Of a stretch of 64,000 bases of DNA, positions 25,499 through 32,846 are shown in pieces (position 1 is the stretch's first letter; every line of letters begins with the position of its first letter). The notes beneath the pieces are model-generated. The model was not told the DNA's origin. It searched no databases and saw only the letters and a list, made by a program, of their open reading frames with translations. The DNA is from an uncultured Pseudothermotoga sp. (GTDB lineage: Bacteria > Thermotogota > Thermotogae > Thermotogales > DSM-5069), in the NCBI GenBank assembly GCA_937995655.1, contig CALKJI010000007.1, forward strand, positions 1 to 64,000, read 5' to 3'. Made by a program: the position numbers and the translations under genes.

Positions 25499-27083
25499 TG
25501 GCCTTCACCTCCTGCAACTCTCCAGCCATTGCAAGACCAAATTCCGCATCTGTCGCATTTGGTGGTAAAATTGCAGCCAACCTACCCTCCGCTACAATGG
25601 CTATCCTGTCACAGATCGTCCTGAGTTCGGCAAGTTCGCTGGAAGTCATGACTATCGTGATGCTATGATCTCTGTTCATCTTCACTAGATGATCTAATAC
25701 GAGCTTCTTTGCCCCTACGTCTATACCCCTTGTAGGTTCTGATACGAAGAGAATCCTTGGCTTTAAAGTGAAGGCTCGAGCCAAGCACACTTTTTGCTGG
25801 TTACCGCCACTCAATCTTCTCACTGGCTGTGTGGGAGATTTACATCTTATATCAAGCTCTTTGATCATCTCAAGGGCGTGATTCCTGATAGACTTCGTAT
25901 CGTAAATTTTGAACAAAAAGAATCTTTTAGTAAATTGGTCAAAAGCTTCTATTGCCGTTGCTGCTATATTCATCTCTATTGATTCATTCAACAGAAGGCC
26001 GACACCCCTCCTGTCTTCAGAAAGATACACTATGCCATTGTTTAAGGCATAAGCGGGATTGTTCAACCTGTAGGGCTTCCCATCCAAAGTGATTTCGCCA
26101 GAAGCTGGAAAGATACCTGCTATACCGTTTGCTATACCAAGTTTTCCATGACCAGCCAAACCTCCTATACCCAAGATCTCTCCCCTTCGAATATCTATGC
26201 TGAAATCCTTCACACTCTCACCGGGCATAGCTACTTTCAAACCCCTTATGGACATTATAATGTCCTTATCTGAAGGCTCAGTTTTTCTTGGGGGCAGTCC
26301 AACCATATCTATCTTTCTTCCAACCATCTTTTCGGCAATCTCAGATATCGTGAATGATGAAGCCGGTCCCTGATCAACGATTGCTCCATCTCTCAAGATG
26401 GTAATTCTGTTTGAAACCTTCAGCACCTCGATGAGTCTGTGGGAAATGAAAAGGACCGATATGCCCTTTGAAGAGAGAAATCTAATGGCGTCGAGAAGTT
26501 TTTCAGCCTCCGTTTCGGACAAAACGGCTGTTGGCTCGTCCAGAACAAGTAATTTTAGATTCTTCTTGTCTATCTCTCTGGCGATTTCTATGAATTGCTT
26601 GTGACCAACTGGTAAACCTGCCACGGGTAGATACTCATCAACGGTCATACCAATAGAAGCAAGTGCTTCTTTTGCATCCCTTCTCATCTTTGAAAAATCA
26701 AGAGTTTCGAGGGACTTTCCAAGCAATTTACTGACAAAATTACTTTTTGTGATCTCTCTATTCAATTTTATGTTCTCTGTTATGGTAAAACCGGGGAGCA
26801 ACATGAACTCTTGATGAACCATGCCAATTCCAAGTTCCATAGCTTTTCTTGGAGAATCAATCTCAACTTTCTGCCCTCCAACAAATATCTCGCCTTCAAA
26901 ACCACCAGTTGAATGAATCACTGGCATTCCAAAAAGGATGTTCATCAAGGTTGACTTGCCGGCACCGTTTTCTCCAACGAGCCCGTGAACTTCACCTGGC
27001 ATTAGATCAATACTCACATTTTTGAGAACCTGGTTACCGTAAAAAGATTTGCTGATGTTCCTCATTTCAAGAGCTTTTTCCAC
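25491..27083 (-). CDS. ABC importer ATPase with two ABC domains (DUF3798 system)
   Basis: A 530-residue RbsA/MglA-type tandem ATPase. Domain 1 has GENGAGKSTLM and LLVLDEPTAVL, with a weak signature (LPVGHKQFIEI). Domain 2 has a degenerate P-loop (GLAGHGKLGIANG), a strong signature (LSGGNQQKVCLARAF) and ILFVSEPTRGIDVG. I start it at GTG 27083, 7 bases after GGGAGG. An upstream ATG at 27089 lies 1 base from that site and is unlikely. A stem-loop separates it from the binding-protein gene. Confidence 0.88.
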   Translation of the reverse strand: MEKALEMRNISKSFYGNQVLKNVSIDLMPGEVHGLVGENGAGKSTLMNILFGMPVIHSTGGFEGEIFVGGQKVEIDSPRKAMELGIGMVHQEFMLLPGFTITENIKLNREITKSNFVSKLLGKSLETLDFSKMRRDAKEALASIGMTVDEYLPVAGLPVGHKQFIEIAREIDKKNLKLLVLDEPTAVLSETEAEKLLDAIRFLSSKGISVLFISHRLIEVLKVSNRITILRDGAIVDQGPASSFTISEIAEKMVGRKIDMVGLPPRKTEPSDKDIIMSIRGLKVAMPGESVKDFSIDIRRGEILGIGGLAGHGKLGIANGIAGIFPASGEITLDGKPYRLNNPAYALNNGIVYLSEDRRGVGLLLNESIEMNIAATAIEAFDQFTKRFFLFKIYDTKSIRNHALEMIKELDIRCKSPTQPVRRLSGGNQQKVCLARAFTLKPRILFVSEPTRGIDVGAKKLVLDHLVKMNRDHSITIVMTSSELAELRTICDRIAIVAEGRLAAILPPNATDAEFGLAMAGELQEVKASE

Positions 27084-27106
27084 GCACATTCCTCCCGTAA
27101 ATGGAA

Positions 27107-27134
27107 AAGATGTCGGCCTTAAAGCCGACATCTT
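27107..27134 (-). terminator. Intercistronic attenuator hairpin behind the binding-protein gene
   Basis: AAGATGTCGGC / GCCGACATCTT form a perfect 11-bp stem with a 6-base loop. On the minus strand it is followed by TTTTCC, a short T-run. It lies between the DUF3798 protein and its ATPase. The likely effect is partial termination or 3'-end protection, giving more binding protein than transporter. Confidence 0.7.
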
Positions 27135-27165
27135 AATAAGAGAAATTCACAGATTCATAATTTCA

Positions 27166-28284
27166 TCAGAACTGAGTTACTCCAAAAATGACGGAATCAC
27201 ATATGACAAGATAATAATTACCTGCATTGGGATATTTGCTTATGGATTTCAAACCAAATCCAGAGACTTTCTGAGAAATAACTCTGTCAATAACGGCCTT
27301 TACACCTGCCATATCATTTGCTTTCACAGTCTTCTTAACAAGCTCGATTGCCAAATCCACACCGGCTTCAACAAAGACCATATTCATGGGTATTGGCCAG
27401 GTTGCAAATCTGCCAGCTCCACCGAGCTCAATTATCTTGTCATTGACAACCTTCAGAATGTAGTTGATGTCACCCTTCTTTTCGGGTGGAATAGATATAC
27501 CAAGAGATCCTGGGAATCCATGTGTTGGTGATGGGCAGCATGGTTCTGCGTATATGCCACCATGGCGTAAGATAGCCTTCTGCAGAGGCTCCTGCATTCC
27601 ACAGTTTGTTGAGAAGAAGGCTGTATCTTTTCCATACTTTGCAATCTGTCTTGGTACATCCTCAAGGATGAACTGTTGTGCACCAGTCAACCCTTGTTCT
27701 CCAAGTGGGTCTGGAGCTGAAACAAAGATGAACTCTATCCCAAGTTCCTTAGAGCGTTTTTCCATGATGTCGCGTCTCTCTGCAAGCAATTTGTAGCTCA
27801 TGTGTCTTGGGAATGAATAATGAATTAATCTCTTCGCGCCCATCTTGTAAGCTATATCAACGATCGTGACACCACGTCCGGGTGTATCGGTTTCTAAAAC
27901 TGCATCAGCGATGGGGCCGACAACTTCGGGATCCTCATGGGGAACACCAACCACAAAGATCATATCTGGCCTGAATTCCTTGACTCTCCTCATGGCTGCC
28001 ACCGTTCCTGGCACACCTTGACAGATCACTATCGCCTTAACAGTTGGGTCATAAGCAAGCTCGACTATTCTTGCGATCGTCGTTTCTTGTTCTTGCATGA
28101 ACTTGTCTGGGTAGGTGACATGAATGATCTCTTTACCGTACTTTCTTATAACGTTCTCCGCGCCACGGTACTCGTCCTCACCTTGAGATACTGTACCCGT
28201 TACGACTCCTACCTTAAAGCCTAGAGCCGCAAAACTCAGAGTCACGGCAAACACCAGTAAAAGAATCAAAACTGACCTTCGCAT
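27166..28284 (-). CDS. DUF3798 family ABC substrate-binding protein
   Basis: A 372-residue secreted protein. After a signal peptide (about 1-20) it begins LGFKVGVVTGTVSQGEDEYR, the DUF3798 hallmark. The fold is that of two-lobed periplasmic binding proteins. CGMQEPLQKAILRHGGIYAEP and CCPSPTHGFPGSLGI are strongly conserved-looking stretches with adjacent cysteines. No lipobox is present. The ligand of the family is unknown to me. The start is ATG 28284; longer frames reach into the upstream gene. It heads the transporter genes 23.4-27.1 kb. Confidence 0.83.
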   Translation of the reverse strand: MRRSVLILLLVFAVTLSFAALGFKVGVVTGTVSQGEDEYRGAENVIRKYGKEIIHVTYPDKFMQEQETTIARIVELAYDPTVKAIVICQGVPGTVAAMRRVKEFRPDMIFVVGVPHEDPEVVGPIADAVLETDTPGRGVTIVDIAYKMGAKRLIHYSFPRHMSYKLLAERRDIMEKRSKELGIEFIFVSAPDPLGEQGLTGAQQFILEDVPRQIAKYGKDTAFFSTNCGMQEPLQKAILRHGGIYAEPCCPSPTHGFPGSLGISIPPEKKGDINYILKVVNDKIIELGGAGRFATWPIPMNMVFVEAGVDLAIELVKKTVKANDMAGVKAVIDRVISQKVSGFGLKSISKYPNAGNYYLVICDSVIFGVTQF

Positions 28285-28321
28285 CCTACAGACACCTCCT
28301 GTATAAGATTTTGGACGATAT

Positions 28322-28327
28322 ATTATA
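28322..28327 (-). promoter_or_regulatory. Possible -10 box before the DUF3798 gene
   Basis: A perfect TATAAT on the minus strand lies 38 bases before the start codon, within an AT-rich spacer after the 115-residue gene. No -35 of good quality is present at 16-18 bases. It may give the transporter a second promoter besides read-through from the DUF1576 gene. Confidence 0.4.
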
Positions 28328-28358
28328 TCATATACAAATCTTTCATAAAAGTTCAAGA

Positions 28359-28706
28359 TCACTTAGAACGCACAACAAAACTTATTCTCAAAAGGCTATC
28401 GTTCTTGCTGTAGTTGATCTGTACCGAGTTCACCAACATGGAGATCAACATTAAATCTTCATCTGAACCGTATTCACCGGCAAGTGGCAGATAATAGTAT
28501 GCCATCTCTTCATGACTCTCGACTTTAAGATAACTGTTAAGCAAATGTAAATCTTGCTCGCTCAGTGCGATCTTAGACTCTATCACAACAAAGATTTCAT
28601 TTTCCAAGCTGCGTATGTCTATGTTCATCCTCTCAGCCGACCTCGAAAGGAGAAACCTAATCAATTGTGTTGATAGTTTTGTAACAATTTCGATTTTTCT
28701 TGGCAT
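28359..28706 (-). CDS. Unrecognised 115-residue protein next to DUF1576
   Basis: I do not recognise this protein. It is soluble, without signal peptide or membrane helix. Residues 5-30 look like an amphipathic helix (LSTQLIRFLLSRSAERMNI), then alternate strand and helix. The end (LMLISMLVNSVQINY, RISFVVRSK) vaguely recalls the last strands of a GHKL ATPase lid, but no ATP motifs are present. The start is ATG with GGAGG 11 bases upstream inside the DUF1576 gene, and only 3 bases separate the genes. The two products probably act together. Confidence 0.6.
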   Translation of the reverse strand: MPRKIEIVTKLSTQLIRFLLSRSAERMNIDIRSLENEIFVVIESKIALSEQDLHLLNSYLKVESHEEMAYYYLPLAGEYGSDEDLMLISMLVNSVQINYSKNDSLLRISFVVRSK

Positions 28707-28709
28707 CCT

Positions 28710-29957
28710 TCATTTTGCCTCCCTGTAAAAGACCCGGATCAATGGAACCAAGAACATCGCAACCAGCCCACCTGCAAAGCCATTGTTGTAAAGATTGAGC
28801 CCCCCATGCAAAAAGCCAACATTGTTCACAACTGCAGTATGCACAAAACCTGCTATTACGCCCCATACGGGCCCAAATTCACCGGCCACAGGAGCAAGCG
28901 TTGTCCCAAAGAGTGCAGCCAAAACATTATTTGGCTCGTTCAAAGCATATTTGTTTGTTATGGCGCTGATAGTTACTCCAATCAATATAGGTATAACATT
29001 TTTGAGATGCTTACCAAAAGCCGCAAAACCTACTACAGTCATGATCCCGCCTATCGTCGGGCCGTTCAGTTGACTACCAGTTAACAGTACGTACAAAGTT
29101 GTCAGAAAGCCAAGAATTCCCATGTTTAGGAGCGTCACGGGAAAACCTTCCAAGATAACGAAATCGCTGACAAGCTTGCCAGAATGTTTTATCAACTTTC
29201 CGTAACCTTTGAAGGATCTATCATTCATTCTCCAACCATAATATGTCAGAAAGAAAAAGATAAGGAACATAAAGATCGACAGCACAAGGTTGTTCCCAGT
29301 AGACCAAACTTTTCTAGAGGGTATTTCATATCCGTAACTCCTCATGAATGCCGCCGCAACCATTCCAACCATACCACATGTGAAACCCACATTGTACAAA
29401 TTGTAGCCTTTATGTGTTGTTAGAAAATGAGCAGCAAGGTCTGTCAAAAAGAAACCAATGATGATAGCAATAAAATAAGATAGAATCACCTGTCTTATTC
29501 CACTCACAGGGAAAAAGAATGCAAGCTGAGTCACAAGGGGTGCTATGGCTGTACCAAAGTATGACACATACACATATCGTGCAAATGGTTCACGTTTGTA
29601 TTTCGAGTAAAGAAAAACACCTATCAGTATGGGCCAGACATTGAAGACATTCTTACCAAAGAGCGCAAATCCACCAACGGTGAGTACACTGGCAAAAGAC
29701 AGTCCTGTGATTGGAAGTCTGAGAAACTGAAGTATCCAAGAGAAAAGGACCATCAAAAGACCGGAGTTGACAAAAGCGCCTGAAAGACCTCCTATTTCAA
29801 TATAATCTGTCAGAAGATAATCTGGCACGATCACTATCTTTACCAAATTCTTACACAGTTCAATAGGATGCCATAAACCTCCGGAAAATAAGCCAAATAG
29901 AATAAAAAACAAACCGAATGAGTAAAGAAAAAACCATCTTGAAGATTCAGACGGCAT
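28710..29957 (-). CDS. DUF1576 family polytopic membrane protein
   Basis: A 415-residue membrane protein with about 11-12 helices and a clear internal duplication. VGGFALFGKNVFNVWPILIG (first half) matches VGFAAFGKHLKNVIPILIG (second half), and GYNLYNVGFTCGMVG matches GLNLYNNGFAGGLVA. GTAIAPL and GTTLAPV form a further repeated pair. Such inverted or tandem repeats are typical of transporters, but no substrate is known for the family. The start ATG has AAAGGAGG 6 bases before it. It is the first gene of the minus-strand run ending at 23.4 kb. Confidence 0.82.
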   Translation of the reverse strand: MPSESSRWFFLYSFGLFFILFGLFSGGLWHPIELCKNLVKIVIVPDYLLTDYIEIGGLSGAFVNSGLLMVLFSWILQFLRLPITGLSFASVLTVGGFALFGKNVFNVWPILIGVFLYSKYKREPFARYVYVSYFGTAIAPLVTQLAFFFPVSGIRQVILSYFIAIIIGFFLTDLAAHFLTTHKGYNLYNVGFTCGMVGMVAAAFMRSYGYEIPSRKVWSTGNNLVLSIFMFLIFFFLTYYGWRMNDRSFKGYGKLIKHSGKLVSDFVILEGFPVTLLNMGILGFLTTLYVLLTGSQLNGPTIGGIMTVVGFAAFGKHLKNVIPILIGVTISAITNKYALNEPNNVLAALFGTTLAPVAGEFGPVWGVIAGFVHTAVVNNVGFLHGGLNLYNNGFAGGLVAMFLVPLIRVFYREAK

Positions 29958-29985
29958 AACAAACCTCCTTTGTTCTTCTACTTCA

Positions 29986-30063
29986 TTTATACCAAAACCG
30001 TTGATTCTTTGACCTTCAAAGATAATTGTACAGTGAAGGGAACTTCAATGATATAGTTGAAGT
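29986..30063. promoter_or_regulatory. Divergent control region with two inverted repeats (DUF1576 / ferredoxin-AOR)
   Basis: On the minus strand TATAAA (29991-29986), preceded by TGG, is a fair extended -10 for the DUF1576 gene. On the plus strand TATAGT (30052-30057) may serve the ferredoxin gene. Two dyads lie here: TCTTTGA/TCAAAGA (30006-30012 and 30016-30022), between the promoters, and ACTTCAA/TTGAAGT (30042-30048 and 30057-30063), over the plus-strand -10. They are operator candidates; no -35 is strong. Confidence 0.45.
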
Positions 30064-30117
30064 GAAAGAAATTATTCTCCTGGGCCGAAGTTTTTCTCTT
30101 TGATGGGAGGGTAGATC

Positions 30118-30546
30118 ATGAAAAGGAAACTCGTCGTTAAAGACAGAGAAAGATGTATTGGTTGTTATTCTTGTATGTACGCATGTACTAGATCGTGGCA
30201 TAACATAATAGGCATAGAAAAGTCTGCGATGAGAGTGAAGAATTATCCAGGAATTGAAGGAGCCTTTTCAGTGAGAGTCTGCCAAGCTTGTATCGATCCA
30301 GAATGTGCTGAAGCTTGCCCAACTGGTGCACTTAAACCATCTAAGAGAGGTTATGGTGTTGACCTAGAAAAAGAAAAGTGCATTCACTGTATGAAATGTG
30401 TTAGAGCCTGCAGTGCAAATGCACTCCAATGGGATGAAGAAACAAGAATGCCATTACCTTGTCTGCACTGCGGAATCTGCGTGATGTATTGTCCAACAAA
30501 TGTCTTAGAGATGCAGGAGGTGATGATCAATGTACAGAATGCTTGA
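30118..30546 (+). CDS. Four-cluster ferredoxin-like electron-transfer subunit for AOR
   Basis: A 142-residue iron-sulfur protein. It holds 16 cysteines in four groups: CIGCYSCMYAC (from residue 13), CQACIDPECAEAC, CIHCMKCVRAC and CLHCGICVMYC. Each group has the spacing of a [4Fe-4S] site, so four clusters are predicted. Small subunits of this kind accompany some tungsten aldehyde oxidoreductases and pass electrons to ferredoxin. The start ATG follows GGGAGGGTAGATC. It overlaps the AOR gene by 17 bases, which supports a complex. Confidence 0.88.
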   Translation: MKRKLVVKDRERCIGCYSCMYACTRSWHNIIGIEKSAMRVKNYPGIEGAFSVRVCQACIDPECAEACPTGALKPSKRGYGVDLEKEKCIHCMKCVRACSANALQWDEETRMPLPCLHCGICVMYCPTNVLEMQEVMINVQNA

Positions 30547-32302
30547 GATAGATTTGAGTACAGGTGAAACGAAAGTCAAAGACATATCTGGACTCTTTTC
30601 CAAGTTCATTGGCGGTACAGGAGTTTTAACCTATCTTGCCCTCAGAGAACTAAGCAGCCAGCTGGACCCTCTATCACCACAGGCACCGATCTTTCTTGGT
30701 ATAGGGCCCTTCAACAGTTATTTCCCCAGTGCATCAAAAACAGTGGCAATCTTTAAATCCCCTTTAACAGGAGATCTTGGTGAATCCCACGCTGGTGGGA
30801 GATTGGCAATGGCTATCTTTGCCAGTGGTTTTCACGTTGTAAAAATAACGGGAAAGGCAGAAAAACCCCTTTATCTGTCCATAGACAATGAGAAAGTAAA
30901 CTTGGTTCCCTGTCGATCTTTGTGGGGAAGGAGTGCCCTCTCAGTTGAAAGAATTTTGCGTGAAAAGGAAGACAATCGAAAGGGTAAAAAGAGTATTCTC
31001 CGTATAGGTCCCGCTGGAGAAAGGCTTTCACCCATCGCATCTGTCACTGTGGATTCTTCAAGGCACTTTGGAAGACTGGGTCTGGGGGCTATCTTTGGAT
31101 CGAAGAACCTCAAAGCCGTTGTGATTTCAGGTAACAGGTATGAAACCATACAGAATAAGAAAGATTACCTGAGCCTTTACAACGAACTCTTTAAGGATCT
31201 GGCATATTCTGAAAATACTTACAAATACAGAGATCTTGGGACCTCAGCAAATGTTTTACCTTTGTCAAAAATAAACAGCTTACCCACACGCAATTTCTCT
31301 CAAGGGTTTTTTGAAAGTGCTGAAAGAATAAGTGGGGAATACTTCGCGGAAAACTTCCTTGCCCAGCAAATTTCATGTGCACACTGTCCCATAGGTTGTA
31401 TACACATTGCAACTCTCAGAGAGCTCTTTGCAGATCCACATATGTACAAAACGATAAAGGTTTCCTATGACCATGAGTTGATCTACTCTGTGGGATCTAA
31501 TTTGAGTATAGCAAATGCGGCAGATGTACTAAAATTGCTACAGTTCATCGAAAGACAGGGTTGGGACGCTATAAGCATTGGTGTGGTTTTAGCATGGGCT
31601 ACAGAGGCATTTCAAAGAGGTGTGATTAGCATCTCAGATACTGGTGGTCTTGCCCTGAGTTTTGGTGATAGCCAAACCTATTTGAAGGTGCTCGAAAAAA
31701 TAGCCTCTGGAGAGAATGAATTTTATAAAGATCTTGAAAAAGGCGTCTATCATTGTGCACAAAAATATGGAGCGCAGGATCTGGCAATGCATTTCAATAA
31801 AAACGAAGCACCAGGTTACATGACGGGGCCCGACGCTTTCGTTGGTTATGCCGTTGGTGTGAGACATTCTCACCTTGATTGTGCCGGGTACAGCATCGAT
31901 CAAAAATTCTTGGGAAGACAACAGGATATAGAGAAGGAAGTCAAGATGATGTATGAAGAGTCTCTCTGGAGAATGGTAACTAACTCTCTGGTCACCTGTC
32001 TTTTTGCAAGGGGCTCATACACACCAAATGTTGTTGAAAAAGGTTTGAGACTTCTTGGATACGACGTAGACCTCCAGTGGCTTACTAAGACCTCACGTAT
32101 AATTCATGGGATGAAATATCTTCTAAAAGAAAAGCTCGGCTTTGATTTTGAAAAACTTGAGTTACCATCGAAGCTGACGAAAATTTACACTGGTCGGGGA
32201 ATGATGAGTACAGTTGACTTCAAAGAGAGAGTCAAAGTCTATGCAAAGTTAGTCTCACAAGACATGTATCTGGCTAAAGAAGCATTGAATCAGCAACTCT
32301 AA
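30530..32302 (+). CDS. aor: Tungsten-type aldehyde ferredoxin oxidoreductase
   Basis: A 590-residue enzyme that oxidises aldehydes to acids with ferredoxin, using a bis-pterin tungsten or molybdenum cofactor. The [4Fe-4S] ligands are Cys283, Cys286 and Cys290 (CAHCPIGC) and Cys490, which match Cys288/291/295/494 of the Pyrococcus enzyme as I recall them. RLGLGAIFGSKNLKAVVI is the pterin-binding stretch. The context before the last Cys is NSLVTC rather than the usual Asp-x-x-Gly-x-Cys, so the subfamily is divergent. The substrate is unknown. Cofactor genes are not in the window. Confidence 0.92.
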   Translation: MYRMLEIDLSTGETKVKDISGLFSKFIGGTGVLTYLALRELSSQLDPLSPQAPIFLGIGPFNSYFPSASKTVAIFKSPLTGDLGESHAGGRLAMAIFASGFHVVKITGKAEKPLYLSIDNEKVNLVPCRSLWGRSALSVERILREKEDNRKGKKSILRIGPAGERLSPIASVTVDSSRHFGRLGLGAIFGSKNLKAVVISGNRYETIQNKKDYLSLYNELFKDLAYSENTYKYRDLGTSANVLPLSKINSLPTRNFSQGFFESAERISGEYFAENFLAQQISCAHCPIGCIHIATLRELFADPHMYKTIKVSYDHELIYSVGSNLSIANAADVLKLLQFIERQGWDAISIGVVLAWATEAFQRGVISISDTGGLALSFGDSQTYLKVLEKIASGENEFYKDLEKGVYHCAQKYGAQDLAMHFNKNEAPGYMTGPDAFVGYAVGVRHSHLDCAGYSIDQKFLGRQQDIEKEVKMMYEESLWRMVTNSLVTCLFARGSYTPNVVEKGLRLLGYDVDLQWLTKTSRIIHGMKYLLKEKLGFDFEKLELPSKLTKIYTGRGMMSTVDFKERVKVYAKLVSQDMYLAKEALNQQL

Positions 32303-32317
32303 TGTATTCAAGGGGGA

Positions 32318-32626
32318 TTGCACCACGGGGAAGACCTTCAATCTGCTGATTTCTTGAAACAGTACGACGTCTTGGGCCTTGCGGTAGCTATTATCATCGG
32401 AGGAAAACTGAACCAGTTTGTGAGTTCATTTGTGAATGATCTTCTAATGCCCTTGACCTTTCAACCAGCACTGAAAGCGACAAAAATCGAGTCAATAGAG
32501 CGGTTTCAATAGAAAGCAATCTGCTGGGGTATCGATTTTTTGATAGTTGCTTCCGTAGTCTTTTTATTGATCAAAGCGATGACAAAGACCACTGAGACGT
32601 TTAAAAAACAAAGACAAAAGGGCTAG
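32318..32626 (+). pseudogene. MscL-like mechanosensitive channel gene interrupted by one in-frame TAG
   Basis: Reading one frame from 32318, the first half gives FLKQYDVLGLAVAIIIGGKL and then FVSSFVNDLLMP, the first helix of a short MscL-family channel. TAG at 32510-32512 stops it. The same frame then continues KAICWGIDFLIVASVVFLLI (second helix), a basic tail ending KKQRQKG, and a stop at 32624-32626. Only the amber breaks the gene, so the lesion is recent, a sequencing error, or recoded. No good start codon with proper ribosome-site spacing is visible (TTG 32318 is 2 bases from AAGGGGG), which favours a pseudogene. Confidence 0.68.
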
Positions 32627-32699
32627 ACAGTCCTTGCCTTCAAAGATACCGTTCGTTTCGATTGCAAATGTTACATGTTAGTTAGGAATGACAAGAAGA

Positions 32700-32723
32700 G
32701 TAAGGTGAACGAACACACCTTAC
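32700..32723. other. Stem-loop between convergent AOR and glycerate kinase genes
   Basis: GTAAGGTG / CACCTTAC (32700-32707 and 32716-32723) form a perfect 8-bp stem with an 8-base loop. No T-run follows on either strand, so it may be a weak terminator or an mRNA 3'-end structure. The remaining 32627-32846 is AT-rich and holds nothing I can support. Confidence 0.5.
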
Positions 32724-32846
32724 CCAAAGTGAATTTGAAGAAAAAAGCGACCCATCCCCTCGATGGACGGCGCACTTTAAGGAATTCTTATTCTTTGAGA
32801 TTAGAAAATAATTAGAAAATGGCAGGATTTGTTTTGGGTCAAAGAC

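Noticed and set aside
32318-32512. First half of the MscL-like gene as a separate 64-residue gene
   Set aside because: The same frame continues past the amber codon with the second MscL helix, so it is part of one broken gene.
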